A program made the translations under genes and the position numbers. A model generated the notes under the pieces. It was not told the DNA's origin and made no database searches. It was given only the letters and a program-made list of their open reading frames with translations. Shown in pieces: positions 36,028 to 48,962 of a DNA stretch of 64,000 nucleotides. Origin of the DNA: Lineus longissimus. Its lineage: Eukaryota; Nemertea; Pilidiophora; Heteronemertea; Lineidae. How positions within the stretch are numbered: position 1 is the stretch's first letter; each line of letters begins with the position of its first letter. The stretch is from assembly GCF_910592395.1 (NCBI RefSeq), contig NC_088309.1, forward strand, positions 436,501 to 500,500. Direction: 5' to 3'.

Positions 36028-39000
36028 ATGGGGAAAAAACAACACCAGAAAGATAAATTGTAAGTTTAATTCTGAGAAGTCGCCAAGTACGGAGATCTAC
36101 CCTAAGCCGGGCATGTCTGATTGTACAGCAAAGCCACTTAACTTAAACTTACACTTGCAGTTACAGGGTGTTTCAAAATCCTCCAGCAATACTGATACAA
36201 GTAAAGACTGTGATTTCCCAAACTGGATGGGATGAACTAACTGCCTTATGTTTTATGTGGTCTCCATGATGTAACCATGAATGACGGTTATATATGATAT
36301 ATATAGATATATATGGTGACACATCCATTGCCTTTCGTTTCGACTCGAGTATGCCGTGGAGACGACAGAGGGCTCAAGGATAGCTGCTGTGTCTCATACA
36401 TTTTCATCTCATGTCAGTCATAGTTGATATGTTTACATTTGACTTGTCTCTTGCAGATACCTCACGTGTACAGAATGGAGTACCCTGTACGGTGGGAAAA
36501 AGAGGGACGACAAAAGCAAGGGTGAATTCAAACGATTGCCATTTCACTGTTGCAGGTCAGTTGATGGCAAAGTTTGCAGTTGAGTCCTATAAATATGACC
36601 AATATAAGCAGTATTAATAGCCGAAGTTTGATGGGCTTGTCATTTCTTCAGATGGATGTCTATTTTTGAATTGGTTTGTAGTGATAACCTGTGTAGGCCC
36701 TATTGATGCTGTTTATCAGACTCAGAGTGTTTGTTTTTGTGCTTTTTAGTTATTCTTTATCATTTTGTTCCAGCCTCTCGATGCAGCCGTTTGAGCATCC
36801 ATTGTGCACACTCAATGGTGTGATATTTGATCTTATGTAAGTTTATGGTATCACCTCTCCTCATCAAAAATGAAAGGCACCGAAACTCATATGACTATGA
36901 TATGACTATCAATAACTGGACGAACCAAAAACTCACCTACTCCTTAGAGTGCAAAGTAAAACCATTTTGATTCCCTGGAGAGCATTCGGTTGACAAAATT
37001 AGAAATTGATGACTTTTGATGCATTATTGACATTAGTATATCAAATATCTTGACAATAATAAGCTGAAATATGATAAAGGATCTTGTTCAATAAGCGATA
37101 TTAGCTGGCTATGTAACCTATGATGTTAGCCTTTCTTTTCAGGAACATAGTTCCATTCCTTCGGAAGCATGGCATCAACCCTGTCACCGGGGAGAAGATG
37201 AATGCCAAGGAATTAGTCAAACTAACCTTCTACAAGAATGCTGAAGGTGAGTCGAACCATAGGGATGAACATTATACTTCATTAGCATCTTGGGTCTTGT
37301 TTGGCATCTTTATTAGGTTAGTGCATCTCTGAAGCCATCGACCTGAGCATCTTTGTCCTTCTCACTATGCCAATGTGTTCCCCCAAGATGAAAGTGTCAA
37401 GTTGAATACATTGTACATCAATCCTTGTCTGCCAGTAGCCTGGAGAAATCTCTCTGACAACTCTGTTATTTCTTTCAGGAAAATATCACTGCCCTGTGAC
37501 CTACAAAGTGTTCAATGCGAACACACATATTGTTGCTGTGAAACCTACTGGCAATGTCTATTGCTATGATGTGAGTAACCTTATAACATTACAAGCGTTA
37601 GATATATGTAATGGTACAGAGAGGTACTTGGTATGAGAATTCAGAAAAACGGTCAGCTTGGTATAAACAAATATTCGTACCCATCCGGCAACTTGTCAGT
37701 TGAGTTGTCCTGTAACCAGAGTTGTTGAGAATCGATTCAATGCTTCCTCTGAGCAAGACAAAGTGATATCTTGCTGTCATTGCTTGCAAGTTTTGAAGTA
37801 TGTCCTTGTTTGTTTTTCAGGCTGTCGAAAGGCTGAACATAAAGCCCCAGCATTATAAAGACTTAGTCTCAGATGCACCATTCACAAGGAAAGATATCAT
37901 TACTCTTCAGGTAAGAACACATTTTTGCTGCCCTTTTCCCTCAAAAAGGCAAAAATACCCTTCTCTTCAACTCCTGGCCGAAGCAGTTTGATGCTGAGGT
38001 TCTCTGTACGAGGTGGAGTAGCACATCACCAATTCTCTCTTCTTGCTTGTTACAGGACCCTTCAAACTTAGACAAGTTCAACTTCGCAATGTTTTACCAT
38101 GTGAAAAACAACATTAAACTGGTCAGTGAAGGTAAGTATGCTAAGCACTTGAAAACCTTGCTTTAAACATGAAGAATGACCTCCATCTGTTATGCCTTGC
38201 TTGAACTAGCGCAGGTCTGTGATGTCATCATATCAACTGATCACAATTGGCGACAACCTAAATCAAGTCACGACATCGCCGCCTTGCTGCCTCCCGGATG
38301 ACAAGCCCTGGCGACCAGCCACAAGCGTGCTATCAGAGAATCAGGCGTTGACTCGGTGAAAGCTACCACTTTCCAACCAAGACCCAAATGCCAAACCACA
38401 CATCAACAGGTAATTTGCTAGTTATCTTTTATTCCAGAGGAACTCAAAGCCAGAAAGGATCCTAAGTATCACCTGAATGCGATGAGCACGGAAACACGGG
38501 ATATCTTGGCTCAACTCGACAGAGACTATAAAGCACCAGTAGGTATTCCAGGTCACTTTCAAACATCTGGCTCATACAATAAAACAGTCTTGGCACTTCA
38601 TTGGAAACATTCGAGATGCATTTTTAATTGGATTTGTCTTCAAACATTGAAATGAGAGTCGTTCATGTTGCCAATGTGACTGGGGAACTCATGGAATGTT
38701 TGACAGTCCCTATTTTACCAGCCAGAAGAGGTATCTGATTGATGGAGCATCCTTCTCAAGAAACCTTTGAACTTTTTCAGGAGAAGAAGACAGAAACAAC
38801 AAAACATGCAGATCGTATAAATGCTGTAAGTTTTCATGATCAGACGGCACATTTGAGTTAAGTGGAGATGAGTAGACTGGCCTCCTCAGCCCCGGGAAAC
38901 AACCAGTCCAGAACTCCAAAATCAACTGGATAGTCTGGGCTCATCAGGTGGGAAATGGTAACCAGGCTACGAGACAGAAACTGAAAGAAATCCTAGAATG

Positions 39001-42000
39001 CACTGGCCATCCTGGCATCTATGAGCTGTGCACACTAGACAGTCATAACGCCTGTGCTGACTACTGCATGTATTACACAGGCAGGCTGAACACATAATGC
39101 CTGTGCTGACTACTGCATGTATTACACAGGCAAGCTGAACACATAATGCCTGTGCTGACTACTGCATGTATTACACAGGCAGGCTGAACACATAACGCCT
39201 GTGCTGACTACTGCATGTATTACACAGGCAGGCTGAACACATAACGCCTGTGCTGACTACTGCATGTATTACACAGGCAGGCTGAACACATAATGCCTGT
39301 GCTGACTACTGCATCTATTACACAGGCAGGCTGAACACATAATGCCTGTGCTGACTACTGCATGTATTACACAGGCAGGCTGAACACATAACGCCTGTGC
39401 TGACTACTGCATCTATTACACAGGCAGGCTGAACACATAATGCCTGTGCTGACTACTGCATGTATTACACAGGCAGGCTGAACACATAATGCCTGTGCTG
39501 ACTACTGCATCTATTACACAGGCAGGCTGAACACATAACGCCTGTGCTGACTACTGCATCTATTACACAGGCAGGCTGAACACATAATGCCTGTGCTGAC
39601 TACTGCATCTATTACACAGGCAGGCTGAACACATAATGCCTGTGCTGACTACTGCATAGTTACCACAAGCTTTGTGATATTGGTCTTCTCTTCTCTTTCA
39701 GGCAACCTACTCTACTGGTGCGGTCGCAGCGTCATTCACATCAACTGCCATGACTCCAGCGACCGAACATGAAGCAGGTAATGTACACAGTCACATGTGA
39801 TCTGGTCATTGTACCAGTACAGCTTGTGGGCCAGGTGGTCAGCCTAGTGGGCATCACCATATACACTCTCATCACTCTTGATAGCCAACTCCTTACACGG
39901 TACATGTTTTGGACTCAATAGTCTTCTTCTGTGTTCGATGTTGGCTATCATACTCTCTAGCGGTCATGAAGGTAGCAGTACAGGCAAGTTGATTCCCCCA
40001 CAACTTGGTCGTTCTTTCCACTTCCTCTGGCCACGTCTTATGTAAGTTCTTCTATTCAATATCTTGCAGCCATTATTAATGAAGACTCGCTCATCTATGA
40101 ACGAATCACGAAAAAGGCCTACGTGAGAATCGTCACGAACGTGGGGAACTTGAATGTGGAGCTTCACAGTGATATGGTATGTATATCTTGATAACCATTT
40201 ACTGCCTTAGACCGCTTGATGTGGGCACCATGGCCAAGACTTTCTCTTTCTACTGTATAGCCTGTAATGGGATGGTGGAATCTGGTACATTCAGAGTGAA
40301 AAAGTTGAAGACAAATCCATTTGGTAAAAAAAGACAGCTTGCTTACTAACTACAGATTTGGTCAACAGGTCCCTGTGCTTGCACACGTGTCATCTTCCCA
40401 TTTGACTTCTTTCTTGTCAGGTGCCAAAAGCATGTGAGAATTTCCTCAAGCTTGTCCAGAGAGGATATTATAACAACACAACATTCCACAGGTCAATCAG
40501 AAATTTTATGGTAGGTGTTTACAAAAAGGGAAAAAGTGGGTGAACTGGGCCTTTAAACTGGTGCCAAAGTTTCTGGTAATCCTGAAGCAATGGGTTAAAG
40601 ATGTTTGTCATAGAGATTAAGTTCAAGGTCATCCATGTGTAATCTTGTTGCTTTCATCTCAAACCTTATCTGGTTTGTATCATGTCTCTCCAATTATGTT
40701 GATCTTTTATATGACCTTGGGCAAATTCACCGGATTAGGTGATGTAGGTTATTCTATCGTTAGATCCAATTATCCTTGAATTCATTTGAATCCAGTTGGC
40801 CATATGCCGTGGGGAAAATACAGCTACAAAAGACCATTTCAGTTCAAATACTGAGTGCAATTCAAAGCTCAGGCAAGGCCACACAGGGTGCTATCAGGCA
40901 GTGGTGTTGAGTTTTGTTAATCACTCTTCTATATTATGCATACAAGATAACTGTAAACACAACGATTTGAAATTCAGATCAGCCATGCCTTCGGGCATAT
41001 ATATTTGATAAGATTCCCAAGAACCATATCTGGTGTTGTTCTTGTCCATAATTGAATGCGATATCTGGGGGTCAAAGCCTGATGATTCTTTCCATTTACT
41101 TTCACAGATCCAAGGTGGAGACCCAACAGGTACTGGCAAAGGTACGTAGTGAAATATGACGCGTCTTCTCAGAGTTGAAATTCAAATGCTCACTTTCTGC
41201 TTAGTTTGTCTTGGTAAATCAGTAATATGTATGAAATGTTAGAATTGAAATGAGCTCCTGACCTCATTGACTTTCTCTCCAAATAACTTCTCATCCTGCT
41301 TTACATATAAGTGACTCTAAAACCTTTCTCGAAGCAGACAGAATAATCAACAACGCCACCAGTACCAACTAGAGTTCCAGTCATTCCCATAACTAGAGGC
41401 AATACCAGATCATTAAGAACATTCACACTGATCTTGATTTCTTGTTTAGGTGGCGAGTCAATATGGGGAGCTCCATTCCAGGATCATTTCAAGCCCAACT
41501 TGACCCACTCAGGCAGAGGGGTGCTTAGTATGGCAAACTCAGGACCGAACACTAATAAATCACAATTGTGAGTAATCAGTATTATTGTAAACACCCTCTT
41601 CCTCCCTCACCCAGCTTGCTCATTATAACTCAGATTCAGCTAACTACCAGTAGTGCTGATTCAGCTGTCATCTGATTTCCTTTGGCTTGGCCTCTGGCAA
41701 ACATCCAATAGTGTTACACCACCGATGAGGATGATGATTAATAAGCATACATGTACTCAAATTGAACTGATAGGGGATTAGAAACGATTGGCACAACTTT
41801 TTTTGGAAACAAGCCAAGAAATGACTATGACTGCCTGTGAGTACGGGAGAAATTGCACAATTATTGGTCACGATAACATGCTCAAAAACATGCTTTTCTC
41901 ACAAATTTGTTTAACATTTGATGTTTTTCTCACTTTCAGTTTCATAACGTATCGGTCGTGCAGACATCTTGACAACAAACACACTGTATTTGGCAGGTAA

Positions 42001-42778
42001 GGTTCCATCTTCAGATCAAGATATGTTCCAGCTAAATCCAGTTATTCATATCCTCTATCTCATTCTCCACTTGGGTGGCCCACCCTGAGTGTTTGCACTC
42101 AGATCAGCATGATTTTCTTGTTCACATTTTGTGCCAAGTCCTGTATAATGTAGGCCTACATCTTATTCCTCTGAAAGACTTCAGAGCTTCCTTGAGTACC
42201 TATAGGATTAGAGCACCCTCCCCTCTGGTCATATCCGCAGAGTTTGCATTTCTCGCATGTCTGATGATGTTCCCTTGCTTGTTTAGGATTGTCGGCGGCT
42301 TGGAGACATTAGACAAGATGGAGCGGATAGAGTGTGACAAACATGATAAGCCATTAGTAAGTAACCAAGATGCTTACTGCAATGTTGTTTAGAGGGTTTG
42401 ACTTGTATAATGCATGATGTCTTCCCATAAGAGTTGATCACTGATCACAGTGGCAGAATAAGGGGGCTGCTTATCTGGAACACTTTTGAGATTGGGCTTT
42501 CAGTATGTGGTTGCGGTGTGCATTGGACTGTAAACTTCCTACTGGTCGAGTTCAATCGAGCGCTCAGTAGCTGCTCATTGAAACCCCAGATTGATTTCTG
42601 TGGAGACCGGGATGATAATAATGTAGTCCCAAAAGCGCATTGAGCAGGGAACCTGGAAATGCGCTATATAAGAACTCAATTATTATTATTATTATTATAT
42701 AAGAACTCAATTATTATTATTATTATTATATAAGAACTCAATTATTATTATTATTATTATATAAGAACTCAATTATTA

Positions 42779-42867
<89 letters not shown>

Positions 42868-43675
42868 TATTATTACATTTACATGTCTCCTTAGATGTTT
42901 GTGTCAACATCTGTTCTCAGTCTGCTGAATGGGTCTTTTCAAAAGGTAAGGGATCTGTTCAGACTCCCAAGCAATCTTTCCTTCAAACATTGAATTGATC
43001 TTTACAGGAAGACATCACGATAGAAAGTTGCACCGTGTTTGTGAACCCGTATGAAGAGGCGGAGGAACAGCTTCAAAAAGACAGAGATGATGCATTGGAG
43101 AAAGAGAGACAGGAGAAGCTGGCTGAAGAACAACACAGGGTGACCATCAAGGGCTCAAAACCTCCCACGATATTCAAAAAGGGAGTGGGAAAATACATTA
43201 ATCCCACCCTGTAAGTTAATGTCAAACTGACTGCATGTTGATTAAGTAATGTCAACAGTCCTTCAAATGAGACTTTCCAAAAACCTGCAGTAGATTCTCG
43301 AACCTGTCTAAATATTGAAATCCGCTGAAGACAGATTCGCTGCGCATACATGTACATGGACATGTGTATTGCTCTGTGTTAGAAACTTGTGCAATGAAAA
43401 CTGCTGATGAAGGGCCAACCCCGAAGGAGACTCGGACAGTCAACTTGGGCCTGGTTGTTCAATGCTACTATTGAAAGTCACTGAAGAACGTCAAGTTGAG
43501 CTAACTCTGCTGTTGGTCTCTAACGCTGTGCCTGCTTTGACCAAATGATTTTCTTCACGTAATATATGTATTCTATCTCCACAGGAAAAGAGACGTGGTA
43601 CCAGAAGACCCTCCCACAGCACCTGTAAAGAAAAAGTCCAAGGCGGTCGGATTTGGGGATTTCAGTTCGTGGTAA
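36028..43675 (+). CDS. PPIL2: Peptidyl-prolyl isomerase-like 2 (U-box cyclophilin), 18 exons, 515 aa
   Basis: Nuclear, spliceosome-associated protein with an N-terminal U-box (ubiquitin-ligase fold) and a C-terminal cyclophilin domain. Exons: 36028-36059, 36457-36555, 36774-36836, 37143-37246, 37479-37570, 37821-37910, 38056-38131, 38438-38538, 38781-38825, 39702-39777, 40070-40176, 40421-40510, 41108-41141, 41450-41567, 41940-41996, 42287-42356, 43008-43210, 43585-43675. It starts [18 protein letters not shown], like vertebrate PPIL2 (about 520 aa). The U-box (about 37-110) shows [16 protein letters not shown] and [14 protein letters not shown]. The cyclophilin domain (about 277-435) shows [19 protein letters not shown] and [19 protein letters not shown]; the position of the Trp that binds cyclosporin in cyclophilin A is His ([13 protein letters not shown]). 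The C-terminus is the family's GFGDFSSW. Exon lengths sum to 516 codons including stop. Confidence 0.97.
39045..39655. repeat. 49-bp minisatellite with a hairpin in each unit (PPIL2 intron 9)
   Basis: About twelve units of 49 bp contain tgcctgtg, then ctgactactgcat and, 19 bases after the first arm, cacaggca. The arms tgcctgtg and cacaggca are exact complements, so each unit can form an 8-bp stem. Variation is limited mainly to gtatta/ctatta and ataatg/ataacg. It lies between PPIL2 exons 9 and 10 (38825 and 39702). Confidence 0.95.
42430..42660 (+). mobile_element. Possible 3' part of a SINE or L2/CR1-like element (PPIL2 intron)
   Basis: The run gagcagggaacctggaaatgcgctatataag leads into an ATT-rich tail. 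The phrase 'gcgctatataa' followed by a short-repeat tail is typical of LINE/SINE 3' ends in many aquatic animals. The 5' limit is a guess. No RT coding sequence or tRNA-like head was recognised. Confidence 0.45.
42662..42883. repeat. ATT microsatellite with a 31-bp higher-order unit
   Basis: It starts with four copies of a unit of about 31 bp (tataagaactcaattattatt ...) and continues as an almost pure ATT repeat to about 42870. It lies in the PPIL2 intron between exons 16 and 17. Confidence 0.95.
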
Positions 43676-45434
43676 ACAAACAAATACATTGGTATTGAGA
43701 ACCAAGTCTTTTTACTGAACAATGGAAGGACTGTGAAAGGATAAATATAAGACACTTGTCTCGAAATGTGAATCGTGGATGTCTTCTTCTTTTGTGCAAC
43801 ATGATGGTTTAAGCCATCAAGGGGGGGGGGGGTATAAAGTGTTTTCTACATGTGTCCTTGTATATACATGGTGTAGTGGCTGATGTACATTTTGAATCAT
43901 GATGGTTGCACTTCTCAAGTAGGTTCTCCAGCCTCACAACAGCAGACGGCAGGAAAGAGCTCTTGATGAATAACATACCCCAGTCAAGGTCTTGCTTGGG
44001 GACTTTTCCAATGTTATTCCTGGATGTTTCAGTGGTTGTAAAAGAATGTGTACCATGTATTGTCCTGTATTTATAGATTTGTATACCGAACAATTGGGTT
44101 TTACAGAAGAAGTAAATCCTGTTGCACTAATTGGTGTTGTTTATTTCCTGTGTAGGTAAATTGTGCATGCTGAGTATTGAAAACATTGGAGACGAGTTGA
44201 ATCCTATCGGGAGAAATCAAGGTCTGTGTGGTCAACATAAAAACCTTTGGGACAGCCTACAGAAGACCATGAAGGACTGAGTGGGATGGACTCAATCCCC
44301 GAGTGAACAAGGACACTGGCACATCCCGTCATCTTGGTCACACGCTGAGGCCCCTCCATGCATCATGTATACACAGGAGTACAGTACATGAATACTCTCA
44401 TACATGTGAGGGATGCATGCAATAGCCTGGTAGGCAAAGTTGTCCTTTCAACAAAACTTCTTTGGTTCTCACTTGCCGTGGTGCACTTTGTCAAACCAGT
44501 TGGCTGTTATGATGTCTCGCTATGCATAAAGCCATTGCTGTGTTCATGCTCCAAGTGACCCTGCTGGACATTTTGAGGGCATTTTCAATATGTCAAGACC
44601 GGTAGCTTTTGATTTCAGTTGTTGACTTCACTCTGATGATTAAGATGGTACCAACTCCATTGCACCCAATGTGCTGGGTCATAGCCCACATCCCATCATG
44701 TCAGGTGTGCCTGTGGCTCTTGAAAATGAAACCTTGCCATGTCTTCTGTGCCATGTCAAAGACGAACGAGAAGTCAATTCATCACAAAGCTCAACGGGTG
44801 CCGTTTCACTGTCCAAACCATGGATGGGAGTTCATGCTGCAGGGATCCTCTCTTTCATTGAGAGAACTTTCCAGACATGTGGACCACTTCGTACAATGGG
44901 TGTCCGGGCGGAACTTACAGACTGAATGAGGTCAACAGAATCGTTGCACATCCAAGCTGTTTATGTCAATGCGAGAGACATACACGTCACAACCTGTCCT
45001 TGTGGAGGACTACGATTCAATATTGGGGTCATTGAAGCCAGTCCATGTGGGAATTGTTGCACATCCAAGCTGTTTATGTCAAAGCGAGGGACATACACGT
45101 CACAACCTGTCCTTGTGGAGGACTACGATTCATTATTGGGGTCATTGAAGCCAGTGCATGTGGGAACTGACAGAAATCAGAGGAACAAACTGAAATCAAC
45201 TTGATATTTATAAATCATTTGATGTATTTTGCACAGAAAATGCCTGCAGAATAACAATTATTCTTGAAGCACTCAACCAAAGTTATCAACGTTCAAGGAA
45301 TAGCATGATAAAAAGCAGTCCTGTGTCTAAACAATGATCCTGGGTTAATCCTGTGCTTTTAACAGCAACAACTTGCCAAAGTCCCAGCCTTGGTATCTGA
45401 ACACATTTTAAAGTTCCTTCATCAAGTCACAATG
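43676..45434. other. PPIL2 3' region, convergent with GPN1
   Basis: It holds the 3' UTRs of PPIL2 (forward) and GPN1 (reverse), a poly-G tract at about 43821-43832 and a 113-bp duplication (separate entry). No canonical AATAAA was found for PPIL2; gataaa at about 43741 is a weak candidate. Confidence 0.5.
44943..45168. repeat. 113-bp tandem duplication
   Basis: Two direct copies beginning gttgcacatccaagctg at 44943 and 45056 differ at only a few positions, such as aatgcgaga versus aaagcgagg. Open frames across it are not conserved between the copies, so I regard it as non-coding. Confidence 0.95.
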
Positions 45435-48400
45435 TCACGTCTCCCCTGGTTTACTGGGACAAGCTTTCTGACTTTCCAAGAATCTCTGAAACGACTCCTG
45501 CTCTTTGGACTCGTCCAAGTCTGAAAGACAAACAAAACATTGATTAGGGAAGGAAGTGATAGGAGTCTTTTGTTTCTGTTTGTCTTTTGTTTAAGCAGAA
45601 GATGGGTTACAGCCATTATTCAGTTGATCCCGAAAGTCCCACAGTCCCACATGGTATAGTGGTCAATGTGTGCGACTCCAAATCTGAATAGATGTTTATA
45701 AACAGACTGAGCCCTGTGTCTCCTACCTTCATCGCCTATCCTCACATCCTCCTCACTCTCCTCCTCATCTTCACCACCAGGGTGCAGCACCACTCCACTA
45801 TGTTGTCGTTCGCTCCGTACTCTTTCTCGCAGACTACCCGGGGCAGCCCCTTTACCACCAGCCGCATCGAGCCGTAATCGCGCAAGTTGTTCTTCTTGAT
45901 CTTTGAGAATTGACTCAGCCTTCTCTTGCTTGATCTTCTCATACTGTGGTCTGTACTCTCTGGAAGACAATCACTGATCAAGTCACAAAGATGGTGAGGT
46001 CACACAGATGTTTCACAATAAAGTGATGGACAACTCATCTGTAGTATACAGTGACACCCCGGAGACTGACAAATGCTCTCCATTGGAGAAAGGTCTTCCC
46101 ATTCCTGATCACATCAGTGTCCTTCAGAGTGAATGTGTCCGGTTTACATGGATGTCCACTCAGTAAGGTTAAACTCCACAAGATGATAAGGATGTTACCT
46201 TTCATATTCTTCAGCTGCATCATCAATCGCCTTGAACAAGTCTGCCATGCCTTCGCCAGTCACAGCAGACACACCAACAGTCTGCAAGGAAACAAGGATT
46301 CATTCACCAAGTGTTATTCTACTTTCAGGACTCAGTTTCAGGATTTGCTCTAGTCTTGCAATCTTTCTTATGGGTTAGGGCCATCCATCGGTTATTGGCC
46401 TAGTAGATTGGCTTGCGACCACTACAAGTGATGCGACTGTGGCAGGTATCTTACCAATGATTTTCGCCTAACAACTTAACAATTCTTCTTCCTGCTGGAT
46501 CTCTACTGAAGCCAACTTACCCTGAGGTTATTGTAGAACTCATCCAGCACCAAACTCATGGATCGTGTGAGATTTGACACATATGACGTCTCATGTTCCA
46601 AGGCATCTTGGAACGTCTCAAAGTCTGTCATCCAATCCACCGCAAACCGGTGGTCCACAATGTCTATTTTGTTCATGACCACCACAAATGGCAGTTTGGT
46701 TTTGTAGAGTATACTACATGCATAGAGCATGTTTGACATGAATGTGACAGGACTGACACTCCTCGGAGTATCCATGACATAAACCACGACTGTGGGGAAG
46801 CTGGAGGCCTGAAACAGAAACAAGTTCATGTCAAACATCACATGATGATCAACAAGATAACAGTTATATCTGAACAGGTCTTCTTAACTTTCTCGTATAT
46901 CATCAAATGCAGGGGTTCTTCTTCAAGAGGCATTATTTAGAGACGATGTCACTAGCAAGTGAGAAGGACCACCACGTCTGACAAGGTCACAACCATCATG
47001 TCAACGATGAATGCCAAGTTGTCTTTTGTTGAACTTCAATTGAAACATTGGATCCCTCTGACAGATGATACATACCAGAGCTTCTGTGATAATGCTGCCA
47101 GAAGCTGACCAAGTGAACACTTCTATCTGACCAGGAGTATCTATGACAACATATCTGGAAGAAGATTTGAGGAACATCATTCAAATTTGCTGCAAATGAC
47201 TGGACAAGCTGGTCCAACAAATGATATAGCATTGGGGAGTTTTAACTGGAATTTCTAAGGATTGAGCAGGACCATGAAATCTTGACAGCTCAAAGATTCC
47301 TTTAAGGCATTGCTTTTGCTTTGGCTCCTTATTACCCTGGGCTTTCTTACAAATCTTCAGCAGTCACTCTCAAATGGCACTAATATCAAGTCTCATGGTG
47401 GTTGAGAACAACCCATCAAGAACTTACTTTGATTCTGGTGCTCTCTTGTCCACAAACTTCATCACCTGCAAAGAAAGGGCAAAGAAAAGATTCCTTCATT
47501 ATTGCTTGCATTATTAGAATAAGCAACTCATATGTAACACACTAGGAAACTTTGAAAGTATTGACAACAAACACTAGCGTTACTTACTGCCAACGTTAAC
47601 CTGTACTTGTGCCGACTTGATTAGAAATTTCTGAGGAAATCTTACCTGATCAAATCTTGTCGCGAATAAATTCAGAGATGTGACAATCCCTCCATTAGGA
47701 CCAAGGTTATATCTGAATTTTGGTAAAGGACAAAACTATTTCCTGATTTCATGTCCTGATATGGACATCTTTTTTGATACTAACTCTCCTCTTCTCTCAA
47801 TAGACATATGTTCTTATTCCATAAATAACAACTTTGTGCTCCCAAATATCAAAAGAATGGAATGACGACTGCCCACTTCAAGTTCCTCTTCCTTTAAAAC
47901 TTGATGGCCTGGTAACCATTTTGCAAAAGATACTGTTTCATAACTTCTTTGTAGTTCACTGTGTCTCTTATATCTGAAATGAGAACAGGAATGGTCCGAG
48001 AATGACAAGTAGTCTTTGAGTCTTCTGCTTCTTTTAATATGTATTTCACTCCAAAATCGGAAATTAAAAAGGAAGAAGTCATATCCCTACTCACCAATGT
48101 TCACTGGAAAAGGAACTTCATGAACAGCCGGATCAAGGTTAATGACGTACGGTGGCGTTTTCGTGGCATGAAGATGGGCTGTTACCCTCTGAAATATGCA
48201 CAAAATGGGTCAGCTTGTCACAGTCATAACCATAACAATGGTGAACTATATTGTACTGTCTATATATCTCAAAAGCCTATAACAGGAAGCAGCGGTCAAC
48301 GGTAATGATCGATTGTGACATTGTCTTTCTGTCGTTTTTAGGACTGTGAAGCATATTTCTGGACTCGAGGACTCAACACAGAATGGCACCTTCTTGGTAT

Positions 48401-48746
48401 CAAAATGAAGCTGAACGACCAGACTCATGTGAAATGACCATTTCTGGACATGAGTGTTAGACTGGATATGGTCTGGTACAGAAATTGTATGGCTGTGTTT
48501 TTAGGGACACGCTGTAGACAGACACTTTTTCACTGTCAATCGCAACTTCAACACTCAAATCAGGACATCATACAACTAATGTACCTGGACAAATGTAGTT
48601 TTGCCAGACCCTGCCATTCCAAGAACAATTAGACATGTCGGTTTTTTCAATTTGACATCTGATGATTGAGTTTCAGTGCTTTTTTCAGAAGAACTTTCTG
48701 AAGACATGCTTTCCATTGAAGTAGCCATAGCCGAAGCTACGGCCAT
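45435..48746 (-). CDS. GPN1: GPN-loop GTPase 1, 10 exons, 389 aa
   Basis: GTPase (also XAB1/Npa3) that, with GPN3, helps assemble RNA polymerase II and bring it to the nucleus. Exons in transcript order: 48746-48585, 48188-48095, 47973-47934, 47712-47646, 47465-47428, 47154-47076, 46808-46521, 46281-46199, 45959-45727, 45520-45435. Motifs: P-loop [10 protein letters not shown] (43-52), [15 protein letters not shown] loop [10 protein letters not shown] with GPN at 103-105, switch [28 protein letters not shown], and [19 protein letters not shown]. The C-terminal part is charged ([20 protein letters not shown]). Vertebrate GPN1 is about 374 aa, so it is full length. The N-terminus before the P-loop is Ser-rich with several Met (1, 7, 11, 14). 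The first ATG lies at the edge of an inverted repeat, so a later Met may be used. It is head-to-head with STK36, 936 bp apart. Confidence 0.97.
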
Positions 48747-48962
48747 CCTAAACAGCGTCCACCAACGTCCACCAGCGCCCACCAGTTTAAAAGAATTATC
48801 TAAAGTCTTCAAAATAAAAATCTAATGGTCATAAACGAAATAAGCAGGACATTTTCAAAATTTCCTGATCGTTTCATGACATTTGTGTGCTAGATTAGCG
48901 AGTTGTTGCCTGACTTTAAACCTGGTGGACGCTGGTGGGCGCTGGTGGACGCTGTTTAGGAT
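48744..48962. repeat. Inverted repeat, about 47-bp arms, at the GPN1 start
   Basis: 48744-48790 (catcctaaacagcgtccacc ... ccagtttaaa) matches the reverse complement of 48915-48962 with few differences. A 124-bp spacer lies between. The arms are built of gcgtccacca-type decamers. The outermost bases include the GPN1 start codon on the reverse strand. It could be a small fold-back transposon or a structural element in the shared promoter. Confidence 0.8.

Noticed and set aside
44609-45204. Forward open frames downstream of PPIL2
   Set aside because: They span the 113-bp duplication in different frames and lie in the 3' region; no family resemblance.
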